From an uncultured Prevotella sp. (GTDB lineage Bacteria > Bacteroidota > Bacteroidia > Bacteroidales > Bacteroidaceae), in NCBI GenBank assembly GCA_905196835.1, contig CAJJWN010000030.1:1-38352 (forward strand): 38,352 nucleotides of DNA, read 5' to 3'. Within the stretch, counting starts at the first letter, position 1. Each line of letters opens with the position of its first letter. This document shows positions 1 through 7,620 of this stretch, in pieces. The position numbers and the translations under genes are program-made. Below the pieces are notes generated by a model. It searched no databases. It saw only the letters and a list, made by a program, of their open reading frames with translations, and had not been told where the DNA came from.

Positions 1-280
1 GCCCGCGCGCCCCCCGAGGCCCCCCCCCCCCCCCAGCCGTAAGCTCCAAGGGCACGGTCTGCCTGTGGCGGCGCAGGCGGTCGACGCAGAGGTTTCGCAC
101 GAGAACTTTCGCCAACGGAGCCACCGGGCTGCGCAGGGTGTCGGCCATACCCCACAGCTTCAGCAGTGCGTCCTGCACGACGTCCTCCGCGTCGGCGGCA
201 CTGCCGAGCAGACCCGCAGCCGCCTGAAGCAGCATGGGGCGCATGGCCTCGGCCTCGCGTTGAAAGTCCTCCTTCGTCAT
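1..280 (-). CDS. ECF-type RNA polymerase sigma factor, 3' part outside the window
   Basis: Ninety-three codons are visible from an ATG at 280-278; no stop is reached before the window edge. Residues 31-43 read AEDVVQDALLKLW, the typical sigma-70 region 2 core-binding helix, and residues 60-72 (LVRNLCVDRLRRH) fit the end of region 2. Region 4 would lie outside the window. The family directs RNA polymerase to alternative promoters, often under control of an anti-sigma factor, none of which is seen here. The gene lies 36 bases downstream of the DUF2807-like lipoprotein on the same strand, so the two may be co-transcribed. In the linker after region 2 the frame runs through a 15-base G tract (C on the plus strand) giving five consecutive Gly codons, then PRGARG. 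That stretch is unlike the rest of the gene and may be a sequencing artefact or a slippage site. Confidence 0.8.
   Translation of the reverse strand, partial: MTKEDFQREAEAMRPMLLQAAAGLLGSAADAEDVVQDALLKLWGMADTLRSPVAPLAKVLVRNLCVDRLRRHRQTVPLELTAGGGGGPRGARG
20..34. repeat. 15-base poly-C tract inside the sigma-factor gene
   Basis: Fifteen consecutive C on the plus strand (G in the coding strand) lie in the region 2 to region 4 linker of the partial sigma factor. At the length given the frame stays open. Adding or losing one or two bases would shift region 4 out of frame. The tract is very close to the window edge, where assembly is least reliable. Confidence 0.9.
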
Positions 281-316
281 GTAAAGCGTCTGCCGCCCGT
301 AAAAAGGCGGATTGAT

Positions 317-1402
317 TTAGAACTTGTTTAGGCCTGACGTGTCTATATGCGACACGCCCGAGCCTGTGAACTCCGTCTTGTCGGCTGTGCCGGAGAGCTG
401 GATGTCTATTTGTCCGCTCGTGCCTATATTGATGCTTTGGCAGTCGAGAGCAAGCTTGAAGCGGCCTACTCCGCTGCATTCAAGCCGTGCCTGCCCATCA
501 GAATAGCTTATGTCGTAATCGCTCTTGCCGTCGATGCTCATGTCAAGGGTAGCCGCCCTGAACTTGCCTTGCAGCTTGTCAACGCCCGAATTAACCACGG
601 TTATGCCGTCGGCAGTGACGTCGCAAGTATTGGAAGACTGCCCGTAGTTGGTGTATTCAAAGCCACCGTCAAGCGTAATTGTGCCGTCCATGCCATACAC
701 TCCGCTGTTGGTACACTTCAACGACGAGCCTTTTATGCCGCCGTCAAGTTTCATATTGCCGTGGTTTGTGATTTTAGTGCGCCATGAAACGATGTTGCAG
801 TTGTCTATACTTAGCATCCCGTTGTTGCTGACTGACAACTCCTGCGCGGAGATTGACGGCGTTTTGACGGCACACTGGCCGTTGTTAGAGATGTAGACGG
901 TGGCGTCCTGCCCCTTGCATGATATGCCGTCAACATCAAAAGACAGCGCGCCGTTGTTCACAATGTCAAGACTCCTGGGGGCGAACTGCCCCGCCTTGAA
1001 CACCGTGCTGCCGTTGTTATGGATGCTGTTAAGCTCCGGGGCGGTGATGTCAAGCGTCAAGGTATTGAGGAAATCCATGTTCGCGTTCACCCTGTTCTCG
1101 CCTTTTTGCTTTACGACAAGGCGGTTCTTGGAGACGTAAAATTCGCTTCTGTCGAGCGCGTCCTTGTCTCCGCGCACCACCACTTTATAGTCCGCGCCGC
1201 ACGTATAGTTCACAATCACGCTCGTGTTGACCGTCAATCCGCTGAAATTACGCAGGTTGAGGGTACGCTCAACCGTACCGGTAGACGACACGCGGGCAAG
1301 CTCCGCAGTTGGGGTTGACGACAAGTTCTTGTCTGTTCCGCCACAAGCCGACAGCGAGAACACCGCCGCGCAGGCGGTAATTGCCAATGTCTTGATGTTC
1401 AT
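317..1402 (-). CDS. DUF2807-type (head GIN domain) lipoprotein
   Basis: This 361-residue protein begins with a lipoprotein signal peptide whose lipobox ends SLSAC at Cys20. The remainder is a long run of short beta strands with recurring NNG, SNNG and TNHG turns (for example IHNNGS, VNNGAL, SNNGQ), which suggests a right-handed beta-helix or stacked beta sheet. The segment around residues 45-110 (LRNFSGLTVNTSVIVNY, then GDKDALD and a strand ending in LVVKQKG) resembles the start of the DUF2807 putative adhesin domain. Such proteins are common surface or periplasmic proteins in Bacteroidetes and have no proven activity. It sits upstream of the ECF sigma gene, possibly in one transcript. The family assignment is by pattern and the role is unknown. 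Confidence 0.75.
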   Translation of the reverse strand: MNIKTLAITACAAVFSLSACGGTDKNLSSTPTAELARVSSTGTVERTLNLRNFSGLTVNTSVIVNYTCGADYKVVVRGDKDALDRSEFYVSKNRLVVKQKGENRVNANMDFLNTLTLDITAPELNSIHNNGSTVFKAGQFAPRSLDIVNNGALSFDVDGISCKGQDATVYISNNGQCAVKTPSISAQELSVSNNGMLSIDNCNIVSWRTKITNHGNMKLDGGIKGSSLKCTNSGVYGMDGTITLDGGFEYTNYGQSSNTCDVTADGITVVNSGVDKLQGKFRAATLDMSIDGKSDYDISYSDGQARLECSGVGRFKLALDCQSINIGTSGQIDIQLSGTADKTEFTGSGVSHIDTSGLNKF

Positions 1403-1517
1403 GATATTCCGTTTTAAATTGTCATACGTTTACCCTTATTACGCAGAAAAGCCGTATTTGTGACACAGGGGAACGTGTTTTTTTCATGTTTTTGGCGAAA
1501 AAACGCGCGGCAAAGTA

Positions 1518-1557
1518 TAATAAAAGGCTGCGCGCCCGGCGGCAGGGCGGCAGCCTT
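1518..1557 (-). terminator. Rho-independent terminator after the nigD-like gene
   Basis: On the minus strand AAGGCTGC pairs with GCAGCCTT around a GC-rich inner stem and is followed by TTTTATTATA. It lies 17 bases past the stop codon at 1575 and ends the cluster that begins with the PASTA gene. The rest of the 172-base gap to 1402 shows no gene. Confidence 0.75.
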
Positions 1558-1574
1558 CTTGACTGAAATTCTGA

Positions 1575-2267
1575 TTAAAAAGAGAACGTGCGCGTAAGCG
1601 TTCCGTCGTAAGTCACGATGTCGATGCTTACCTCGTCGCCTGCGGCAGGCTCTATGGGCAGACGCGACACGGCAATGCTTACGTATGCGTCAGTGGTATA
1701 ATACTCTGGCACTCCGGCCTGGTCGTGGTACAGGGCGAGGCGTACAAGGCGCGTGCCGTCGGCCCGGTAGTCAACGCCAAGGCATACAAGACCGAGCGTC
1801 TGCGTGCCATACGAGCCGTCAACCGCGCCCGTCTTGATGCCAAGTTCAATGTTAAGGTACTTGCCGTTGGCGCTCTTCCACGAGCTGACAAAGTCCACGG
1901 GGTCGGCCTTCAAGCCGTCCTTCACGTCGGCAATGTCGGTCACCGGCGGCACAAGCACCTGCATAATGCCAAGCGGTTCGGCGCAGTACGCGCCGCCGTC
2001 GGCCTCCACCTTATTATAATATAGCAGCGCACGGTACACCGTGTCGGGGCGTTCCATCCAGCCTACGGTCACCGCACGGGTAAGGTAAAGCCGCTCGCCG
2101 TCGTCAGTCTCGATGCTTGCCATGCGCGCGTCGGCATCGGTCTGCGCCTCGACAAAGTCGGCACGCATGTCGGAGAGAGGGCCGTTGCCGGTGTCATACG
2201 CCTCGTTTTCACATGCAAAAAGCGCGAAAACAAGCGGCAGGAGGATGTATTTCAGGCAGTGTTTCAT
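1575..2267 (-). CDS. NigD-like lipoprotein
   Basis: The 230-residue product has a signal peptide and lipobox (FALFAC, Cys19). The mature part is all beta in appearance: an N-terminal part around residues 45-100 with VTVGWMERPDTVYRALLYYNKVE, split here as an OB-like barrel, then a C-terminal sandwich containing NIELGIKTG and RLALYHDQAG and ending in TLTRTFSF. That order and the NIELGxK...LxLYHDxxG pattern match what is known of NigD-like proteins of Prevotella and Porphyromonas relatives. The family is named from a bacteriocin-linked gene, but most members have no tested function. Its ATG overlaps the stop of the acyltransferase gene by four bases, a sign of translational coupling. No bacteriocin genes are nearby, so a bacteriocin role should not be assumed. 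Confidence 0.75.
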   Translation of the reverse strand: MKHCLKYILLPLVFALFACENEAYDTGNGPLSDMRADFVEAQTDADARMASIETDDGERLYLTRAVTVGWMERPDTVYRALLYYNKVEADGGAYCAEPLGIMQVLVPPVTDIADVKDGLKADPVDFVSSWKSANGKYLNIELGIKTGAVDGSYGTQTLGLVCLGVDYRADGTRLVRLALYHDQAGVPEYYTTDAYVSIAVSRLPIEPAAGDEVSIDIVTYDGTLTRTFSF

Positions 2268-3418
2268 CGCGTGGCGTTGAGATAGTTGACAACAGGGTTG
2301 GCATACATGGTAAGCATCCGCTCCATAAGATACGGCTCGTCCTTGTGCGGAATGTCGATTTTTGCAAGCTGACCGGCAAGGTATTTCTCAAATGCGGCCT
2401 TTTCTTCTGCCGTGTATTTACCGCTGAAAGCGCTTTCGCCGCACAGCATGTCGAGAGCTGCATAGTTACAGGGATAAAGGCGGTAGTTGCTGTGTATGCC
2501 CTGGTCTATGTGCTTCGCGATAACGTCAAACACCTCTGTCTTCGGCGTTGAGGGGTCGAGCGAGTCAAGCCAGGTGTCGATGCACGGCGCACACTGGTAA
2601 TGCACACGCCCCTTGTAGCCGGTTATTCCGGTGCGCATACTCACGATGTCGTCCTCGGCCGACTTCTTCCAGTCGGCGTTGTCGCGCTTCAACTGGAACT
2701 CGCGTGCCTTCAGGTAGTCGCAGGGGTCATACTCATACGATATTGCCAGCGGCACAATGTGCAGGCGGCGCAGCTTTTCCACAACGCTGCCGCGGCCTCC
2801 GCCCATTGCCATCATCTTCAGAATGGCAGGCTGGGTGCGGTCGTCGGAGTCCTTGGCACGCCCCTCGCGCTGGGCTATCCATATATTATCGTGCTTCTCC
2901 TCGATTACGAAGTGCATGTAGTCGGACATCAGGCGGCTTGCCAGCAACGTTTCCTTGGGCGACAATCCGCGCCTTACGATGAACGACTTATTCACCCTTA
3001 CCAGGTCTTTAACCCACGGAAGGGCGAGCAGGTTGTCGCCGATTGCTATTTCACAAGTGGTATTGAAGCCGTTGTCTATAAGCAGTTTGTCAAGAAAACC
3101 CGAGTCAAGCACGATGTCACGGTGATTGCTTACGAACGTGTAACGGCACGACTTGTCTACCGCCGAAGAGTCCATGTCGCAGCCGGTAGTGAGCTTATCG
3201 ACCAAAGACTGTATGAAACCGTAACAGAACGAGACCTGAAATTCAAGGTTTGTCTTGCACGAAAGCATCTTCTCGCGCACCTTCTCAAAAGGCAAACCGG
3301 GCACGGCGTAAGCCAGAACCTGCCTGAACTGCCCGTCGGCAAGCAACCGCTCGAACACCTGAGGCAGCTCTTCCGGCTCGAAAGGACGGATACTGTCAAA
3401 CTCAACTGGTACTTTCAT
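2264..3418 (-). CDS. Glycerolipid acyltransferase (PlsC/PlsB-like), 384 aa
   Basis: The central domain holds the acyltransferase signature FVSNHRDIVLDSGFL, with His99, Asp101 and Asp105, and a second block IWIAQREGRAKDSDDRTQ about 80 residues later, which fits the substrate-binding block of glycerol-phosphate acyltransferases. The expected role is transfer of an acyl chain from acyl-ACP or CoA to a lysophosphatidic or related acceptor at the inner membrane. The spacing of His to the second Asp is one residue longer than the classical HX4D motif. The protein is longer than ordinary PlsC, with helical extensions at both ends and no clear membrane segment. It follows ddl after a 91-base gap that contains a terminator-like hairpin and overlaps the nigD-like gene by four bases. 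The exact substrate cannot be read from sequence. Confidence 0.82.
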   Translation of the reverse strand: MKVPVEFDSIRPFEPEELPQVFERLLADGQFRQVLAYAVPGLPFEKVREKMLSCKTNLEFQVSFCYGFIQSLVDKLTTGCDMDSSAVDKSCRYTFVSNHRDIVLDSGFLDKLLIDNGFNTTCEIAIGDNLLALPWVKDLVRVNKSFIVRRGLSPKETLLASRLMSDYMHFVIEEKHDNIWIAQREGRAKDSDDRTQPAILKMMAMGGGRGSVVEKLRRLHIVPLAISYEYDPCDYLKAREFQLKRDNADWKKSAEDDIVSMRTGITGYKGRVHYQCAPCIDTWLDSLDPSTPKTEVFDVIAKHIDQGIHSNYRLYPCNYAALDMLCGESAFSGKYTAEEKAAFEKYLAGQLAKIDIPHKDEPYLMERMLTMYANPVVNYLNATR

Positions 3419-3445
3419 AGTATGTCAAGTGTAATATTATAAGTA

Positions 3446-3490
3446 ATTAAAAACGCCAAGGGAATAATCAAAACACTTATTCCCTTGACG
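3446..3490 (-). terminator. Terminator-like hairpin between ddl and the acyltransferase gene
   Basis: On the minus strand CAAGGGAATAA pairs with TTATTCCCTTG over 11 bases around a 9-base loop, followed after GCG by TTTTT. It lies 20 bases after the ddl stop. The next gene on the same strand starts at 3418 and shows no good TAnnTTTG promoter, so partial read-through is the simplest way to express the two downstream genes. Confidence 0.7.
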
Positions 3491-3509
3491 TCTTAAACTC
3501 AATAAAGAT

Positions 3510-4526
3510 TTATCGGAACTGGTTTTCCACAATGTCGGTAAGCACGTCGGTCATGCTAAGGCCAGCCGCCTTGACCTGCTGCGGAATGAAACTCGTGGCC
3601 GTCATGCCGGGAGTGGTGTTGATTTCAATCATGTTCACCTTGTCAACTTCCTGCCCGTCGCTGCCCTTGCCGCGGCTGATGATGTAGTCGATGCGTATCA
3701 TTCCGTTGCAGTGCAGTATGTCGTAGATTTGGCTCGTGATTTCCTCGACGCGCTTGGTCGTTTCTGGAGAAAGGCGCGCCGGCGTGATTTCCTGCACCTG
3801 CCCGTTGTATTTCGCGTCATAGTCAAAGAACTCATGCTGCGTAACAACTTCCGTGGCAGGCAGCACCACGCTCTTTTCACGAGTCTTGTAGCAGCCGATT
3901 GATATCTCCGTACCGTCTATAAACTGCTCCACCATGACGTCCTCGCTCTCAAGCATGGCCTTGCGTATGGCCGGAGCAAGCTGGTCCTTGTTCTTCACTT
4001 TGGACACACCGAAGCTGCTGCCGTCAGCCGCAGGCTTGACGAAACACGGCATACCGATGCGCTCTTCGATTTCGTCGTCGCTGACAATCTCCTCGTATCC
4101 CTTGCGTATGAGCAGGCTGTCAGCCACGCGGACACCGTAGCCGCGAAGGTATTGATTGAGCACAAACTTGTTGAAAGTCAAAGCTTCTACAAGCACTCCG
4201 CTTGTAGAGTAAGGCACATGGACAAGCTCGAAATAACCTTGAAGAATGCCGTTCTCGCCCGGCGTGCCGTGTATTGTGATGTAAGCGTAGTCGAATTGTA
4301 CAAATTTACCGTTTTCCATGAACGAAAAGTCGTTGCGGTCTACCGGCGTAGTAGTTCCGTCAGGCAATTCAACATGCCAGTCAAGCCCCCTTACTACCAC
4401 AATGTAAACATTGTATTTCTCCTTGTCAAAGAAAGAATAAAGCCCTTGAGCCGAACGCAAAGAGACGCCATACTCGGAAGAATCGCCTCCGCATACGATG
4501 GCTATCGTCCTCTTTAGATTTTTCAT
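3510..4526 (-). CDS. ddl: D-alanine--D-alanine ligase
   Basis: The 338-residue enzyme joins two D-alanines with ATP to make the peptidoglycan dipeptide used by MurF in the cytoplasm. The N-terminal part has IAIVCGGDSSEYGVSL with the substrate-side Glu and Ser. The middle shows the ATP-grasp segments CFVKPAADGSSFGVSKV and VMVEQFIDGTEIS. The C-terminal metal and substrate site is MIRIDY followed by MIEINTTPGMT. The start at 4526 (MKNLKRTIAIV) puts the first beta strand just after the Met. It lies 9 bases after the RluA-family gene on the same strand, in the order PASTA, RluA, Ddl, acyltransferase. I recall that order from other Bacteroidales but could not check it. Confidence 0.95.
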   Translation of the reverse strand: MKNLKRTIAIVCGGDSSEYGVSLRSAQGLYSFFDKEKYNVYIVVVRGLDWHVELPDGTTTPVDRNDFSFMENGKFVQFDYAYITIHGTPGENGILQGYFELVHVPYSTSGVLVEALTFNKFVLNQYLRGYGVRVADSLLIRKGYEEIVSDDEIEERIGMPCFVKPAADGSSFGVSKVKNKDQLAPAIRKAMLESEDVMVEQFIDGTEISIGCYKTREKSVVLPATEVVTQHEFFDYDAKYNGQVQEITPARLSPETTKRVEEITSQIYDILHCNGMIRIDYIISRGKGSDGQEVDKVNMIEINTTPGMTATSFIPQQVKAAGLSMTDVLTDIVENQFR

Positions 4527-4535
4527 AAAATATGT

Positions 4536-5591
4536 TTATTTAAATTCATTTCCTTTTACATACACCCTCCACTTTGCAATAAGCCGCTCCATGTCGTCAG
4601 GAAGCGGAGAGGTGAAGTCCATCTGCTCGCCTGTAGCCGGATGCACAAAGCCCAGCGTCTTGGCGTGAAGCGCCTGCCGTGGGCATGTCTTAAAGCAGTT
4701 TTCAATGAACTGGCGGTAACTGCCCGTGCGGTTGCCGCGCAATATCTCGGTGCCTCCGTAACGTTCGTCGGCGAAGAGCGGATGGCCGATATGCCGCATG
4801 TGCGCCCTTATCTGGTGCGTTCGTCCCGTCTCAAGGATGCACTCCACGAGGGTGACATACCCGAAACGCTCAATCACGCGGTAATGTGTCACAGCCGGCT
4901 TGCCCGTCTCCGAATCAGGAGGAAACACCGCCATGCGCATACGTTCCCGCGGGTCACGCCCTATGTTGCCGTCTATACGGCCTTCATCTTCAGTGAAATT
5001 ACCCCAGACAAGAGCGTTATAGCTACGATGGGTGGTCTTGTTGAAGAACTGCAGGCCGAGCTTTGTTTTTGCATTAGGTGTCTTAGCTATGACCAACAGG
5101 CCGCTCGTATCTTTGTCAATGCGGTGCACCAAGCCCACTTCCGGGTCGTTGGGGTCATACGTAGGCACGTCTTTCATGTGCCAAGCCACAGCATTCACGA
5201 GCGTGCCGTGCCAGTTTCCGCATCCCGGATGCACAACAAGTCCGGCGGGCTTGTTTATCACCATAAGCTCCTGGTCCTCGTAAACTATGTCAAGCGGAAT
5301 GTCCTCCGGCTCGATGGTGTTGTCATATTGCGGCCTATCGAGCATCAACGTAATCACGTCAAGGGGGCGCACCCTGTAATTGCTCTTAACCGGGCGGTCA
5401 TTGACATGCACGAAACCGGCGTCGGCCGCACGCTGTATACGGTTGCGGCTTGTGTGCTGCAGTTTCTTCAGCATGAACTTGTCGATGCGCAACGGCTCCT
5501 GTCCCTTGTCTACAACGACACGCAAATGCTCATACAACTGTTGCCCGTCATCGTCGTCCAACTCAATGTCGTCGATAAAATCTTCTGCCAT
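4536..5591 (-). CDS. RluA-family 23S rRNA-type pseudouridine synthase (RluD-like)
   Basis: The 351-residue protein starts with an acidic stretch, then an S4 RNA-binding domain at about residues 30-90 (LRIDKFMLKKLQHTSRNRIQRAADAG, split; VHVNDRPVKSNYRV). The catalytic domain follows, with INKPAGLVVHPG and the active-site motif GLVHRIDKDTSGLLV, in which Asp159 is the expected nucleophile. GRTHQIRAHM near residue 265 is the further conserved RluA block. These enzymes isomerise uridines in rRNA. S4 plus the RluA domain favours an RluD-like role on 23S rRNA, but the target site cannot be told from sequence. It sits between the PASTA gene (35-base gap) and ddl (9-base gap), so it is very likely co-transcribed with both. 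Confidence 0.9.
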   Translation of the reverse strand: MAEDFIDDIELDDDDGQQLYEHLRVVVDKGQEPLRIDKFMLKKLQHTSRNRIQRAADAGFVHVNDRPVKSNYRVRPLDVITLMLDRPQYDNTIEPEDIPLDIVYEDQELMVINKPAGLVVHPGCGNWHGTLVNAVAWHMKDVPTYDPNDPEVGLVHRIDKDTSGLLVIAKTPNAKTKLGLQFFNKTTHRSYNALVWGNFTEDEGRIDGNIGRDPRERMRMAVFPPDSETGKPAVTHYRVIERFGYVTLVECILETGRTHQIRAHMRHIGHPLFADERYGGTEILRGNRTGSYRQFIENCFKTCPRQALHAKTLGFVHPATGEQMDFTSPLPDDMERLIAKWRVYVKGNEFK

Positions 5592-5626
5592 GGCTGATTG
5601 ATGCGAAAAGTCCTGACGTTCAAAGA

Positions 5627-6340
5627 TTACTGTTCCGGCCCGGTGACAACCTCGAACTCGTCTACGTCACCGCTCTGTTCAGGCCCGGTGTAAAGCACTC
5701 CGTCTGACGGCGGCAACGCCGTCGCCGAATCTCCGAACTCATCATAAAACTCGGGTTCGGCAAACACTATGGAGTCGTTCATGTCGCGCATACCATCACC
5801 CACCTGCATTACGATGACATCATTGACCGAAACCTTTTGCCCGTTCTGCAACAGCCGTCCTTTCGACTTCAGCCCATACAGCCACTCTCCCTCGCCAGGT
5901 ATATACTCCGTAGGCCCTATCTTGAAGCCCATGGCTATCAGCTTGGCGCGCGCCTCGCGGTAAGAGCAGTTGTCTATAATGTCGGGGATGGTGAGCATAG
6001 GCGAATGTGAAGAATTGATTACCACATACATCACGCGCCCCGACTTCACCTTCTTGCCCGGTTCAGGCGACTGTTCAAGGATGCAGTCAGGCGGCAACGT
6101 CTTGACATACCCGGTATCGCTCACCACGATGCCAAGCCCTTGTCCCGTCAAGATGTGCTCCGCGTCGGCGAAAGACTTGCGCCTCACATCGGGCACGGTT
6201 ATCTCCTCGCCGTGGTGGGTATATATGTCAAGACCGACCTTCACGCCCCAACACAACAAGACGACGACAACCAGCATAGAGGCCAGGTTCAACCAAAGCC
6301 TCAAACTGAAGATTTTTCTGAAGAAATCTTTTGTCTTCAT
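5627..6340 (-). CDS. Membrane-anchored PASTA-domain protein
   Basis: The 237-residue product has a short basic cytoplasmic tail, one membrane helix at about residues 14-38 (LWLNLASMLVVVVLLCWGVK) and an outer part with at least two PASTA repeats: ITVPDVRRKSFADAEHIL to about residue 110, and LTIPDIIDNCSYREARAKL to about residue 180. The tail after residue 185 is acidic and Pro/Gly rich. PASTA domains bind muropeptides or beta-lactams in penicillin-binding proteins and Ser/Thr kinases. Here there is no kinase or transpeptidase domain. Its place as first gene of a cluster with ddl suggests a cell-wall role, which is inference. A good promoter lies directly upstream. Confidence 0.88.
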   Translation of the reverse strand: MKTKDFFRKIFSLRLWLNLASMLVVVVLLCWGVKVGLDIYTHHGEEITVPDVRRKSFADAEHILTGQGLGIVVSDTGYVKTLPPDCILEQSPEPGKKVKSGRVMYVVINSSHSPMLTIPDIIDNCSYREARAKLIAMGFKIGPTEYIPGEGEWLYGLKSKGRLLQNGQKVSVNDVIVMQVGDGMRDMNDSIVFAEPEFYDEFGDSATALPPSDGVLYTGPEQSGDVDEFEVVTGPEQ

Positions 6341-6360
6341 TCCTGTCGTATGTTTTCCTG

Positions 6361-6391
6361 CAAAGGTATAAAAAAAACAGAAAGAAGCAAA
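6361..6391 (-). promoter_or_regulatory. Promoter of the PASTA-RluA-ddl cluster
   Basis: On the minus strand TTTG (6391-6388), a 19-base spacer, then TACCTTTG (6368-6361) match the Bacteroidetes housekeeping promoter TTTG/TAnnTTTG exactly. The start codon is at 6340, giving a leader of only about 15 bases. Confidence 0.75.
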
Positions 6392-6443
6392 GACATCGCT
6401 TTACTTCTTTCCTTTTCCGGTTCAATTTCTTACGTGCTGACGG

Positions 6444-6599
6444 TTACTTTCCGTGGTGCTCGTCAGAAACTGTAAGCTTCTTGCGACCCTTTGCGCGGCG
6501 CGCAGCAAGCACGCGGCGACCGTTTTTCGTTGCCATTCTCTCACGGAAACCGTGCTTGTTCACCCTACGCCTGTTGTGCGGCTGAAATGTTCTTTTCAT
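6444..6599 (-). CDS. rpmH: 50S ribosomal protein L34
   Basis: A 51-residue, very basic protein starting [18 protein letters not shown] and containing [19 protein letters not shown] matches L34 almost along its full length. The short tail VSDEHHGK is typical of Bacteroidetes versions. L34 is part of the large ribosomal subunit. Start ATG is at 6599-6597 and stop TAA at 6446-6444. It is transcribed away from efp, and its 3' end lies about 50 bases before the promoter of the PASTA cluster. Confidence 0.95.
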   Translation of the reverse strand: MKRTFQPHNRRRVNKHGFRERMATKNGRRVLAARRAKGRKKLTVSDEHHGK

Positions 6600-6645
6600 A
6601 TTCTTGTTTTTATTTTGTTGTTATTCGTTTCTACGCTTTGGGCTG

Positions 6646-6676
6646 CAAAAGTACACATTTCTTTTCAAACAACCAA
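6646..6676 (-). promoter_or_regulatory. Promoter of rpmH
   Basis: On the minus strand TTGG (6676-6673), a 19-base spacer and TACTTTTG (6653-6646) fit the Bacteroidetes TTG/TAnnTTTG pattern. The leader before the start at 6599 is about 40 bases. Confidence 0.6.
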
Positions 6677-6727
6677 GGATTAAGTGTTTTTTAGGCCTTT
6701 GTTTTATGCTTTTTTCTAAAAAAATAG

Positions 6728-6735
6728 TAACTTTG
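6728..6735 (+). promoter_or_regulatory. Probable -7 box for efp
   Basis: TAACTTTG matches TAnnTTTG. The nearest upstream TTTG (6698-6701) is 26 bases away, longer than the usual 19-21, so the -33 element is uncertain. The leader to the efp start would be about 115 bases, without an obvious known riboswitch. Confidence 0.5.
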
Positions 6736-6855
6736 CAGCCTGAAAGTCAACTTTTTAGGCGTGCAAGGCCATGCCAACGGGCAAAGCGGAGGCCTGCTCA
6801 TTGACACCTTGACGCTACCGGCAAACAGACAACAACATTTAATTATACATACAAA

Positions 6856-7422
6856 ATGATTAACTCACAGGAAATAAAGAAAGGTACATGCATCCGCATG
6901 GACAACCAAGTATGGATTTGCATCGACTTCCAGCACGTAAAACCGGGCAAGGGCAACACCGTGATGCGCACCAAGCTGAAGAACGTAACCGACGGACGTG
7001 TGCTTGAGCGCACATTCCAGATTGGCTTCAAGCTCGAGGACGTACGCATAGAGCACCGCCCATACCAGTATCTCTATGAAGACCCTACGGGGCTTATCTT
7101 CATGAACCAGGAGACGTTTGAGCAGCTTCCAATCAGCCGCGACAACATCATCGGCGTTGACTACATGAAGGAAGGCGACGTGGTAGAGGTTGTGACCGAC
7201 ACTACCGACGGCACTATTCTCTACGCCGAGATGCCTGTCAAGACCAACCTGCGCGTAACCCACAGCGAACCGGGCATAAAGGGTGACACCGCCACCAACG
7301 CAACCAAGCCCGCTACGCTCGAGACCGGTGTCGAGGTACGCGTGCCGCTGTTCATCAACGAGGGCGACCTCATCCAGATAGACACACGCGATGGCAGCTA
7401 TCTCAACCGCGTAAAGGAATAA
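6856..7422 (+). CDS. efp: Translation elongation factor P
   Basis: The 188-residue protein has the three-domain EF-P layout: KOW-like domain I (MINSQEIKKGTCIRMDNQVW), a first OB domain and a C-terminal OB domain ending LIQIDTRDGSYLNRVKE. The domain I tip loop reads KPGKGNT, with Lys32 at the position that reaches the ribosomal P-site tRNA and is modified in many bacteria. EF-P relieves stalling at consecutive prolines. No epmA, epmB or earP homologue is in the window, so the type of modification, if any, is unknown. The gene is divergent from rpmH, with a gap of about 255 bases between the two starts. Confidence 0.95.
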   Translation: MINSQEIKKGTCIRMDNQVWICIDFQHVKPGKGNTVMRTKLKNVTDGRVLERTFQIGFKLEDVRIEHRPYQYLYEDPTGLIFMNQETFEQLPISRDNIIGVDYMKEGDVVEVVTDTTDGTILYAEMPVKTNLRVTHSEPGIKGDTATNATKPATLETGVEVRVPLFINEGDLIQIDTRDGSYLNRVKE

Positions 7423-7448
7423 CCCGCTTTATTGGGAGTTCAGGCGAC

Positions 7449-7535
7449 AAAGGGAGCCAAAGGAGTTAAAGACAACAGCTTTCAAGGTCAGGCACGACAA
7501 TAAAGCATACGTCTTCAACTCCCTTGGCTCCCTTT
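7449..7535. repeat. Long imperfect hairpin after efp
   Basis: Two 25-base arms at 7449-7473 and 7511-7535 are inverted copies with two mismatches, separated by 37 bases. The arms are built from GGAG(C/T)-like units found only here. It may end efp transcription, though no strong T run follows. The same gap also holds AAAAGAC ... GTCTTTT (7560-7584), a smaller palindrome that resembles the 22-base repeat core. Confidence 0.6.
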
Positions 7536-7620
7536 ATTACTTTAACCATTACGGGATTAAAAGACAAGGCACACGTCTTTTGCTCCTACAACCACCTTAA
7601 TTCTTCAACCACTGACACCT

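Noticed and set aside
1575..2267. Bacteriocin locus based on the nigD-like gene
   Set aside because: No bacteriocin structural, transport or immunity gene is nearby; the gene is coupled to an acyltransferase.
2600..3442. 280-codon plus-strand frame opposite the acyltransferase gene
   Set aside because: No family features, and the opposite strand carries the conserved acyltransferase motifs.
6736..6855. Riboswitch in the efp leader
   Set aside because: The leader is long, but no known riboswitch core was recognised and only weak local stems are visible.
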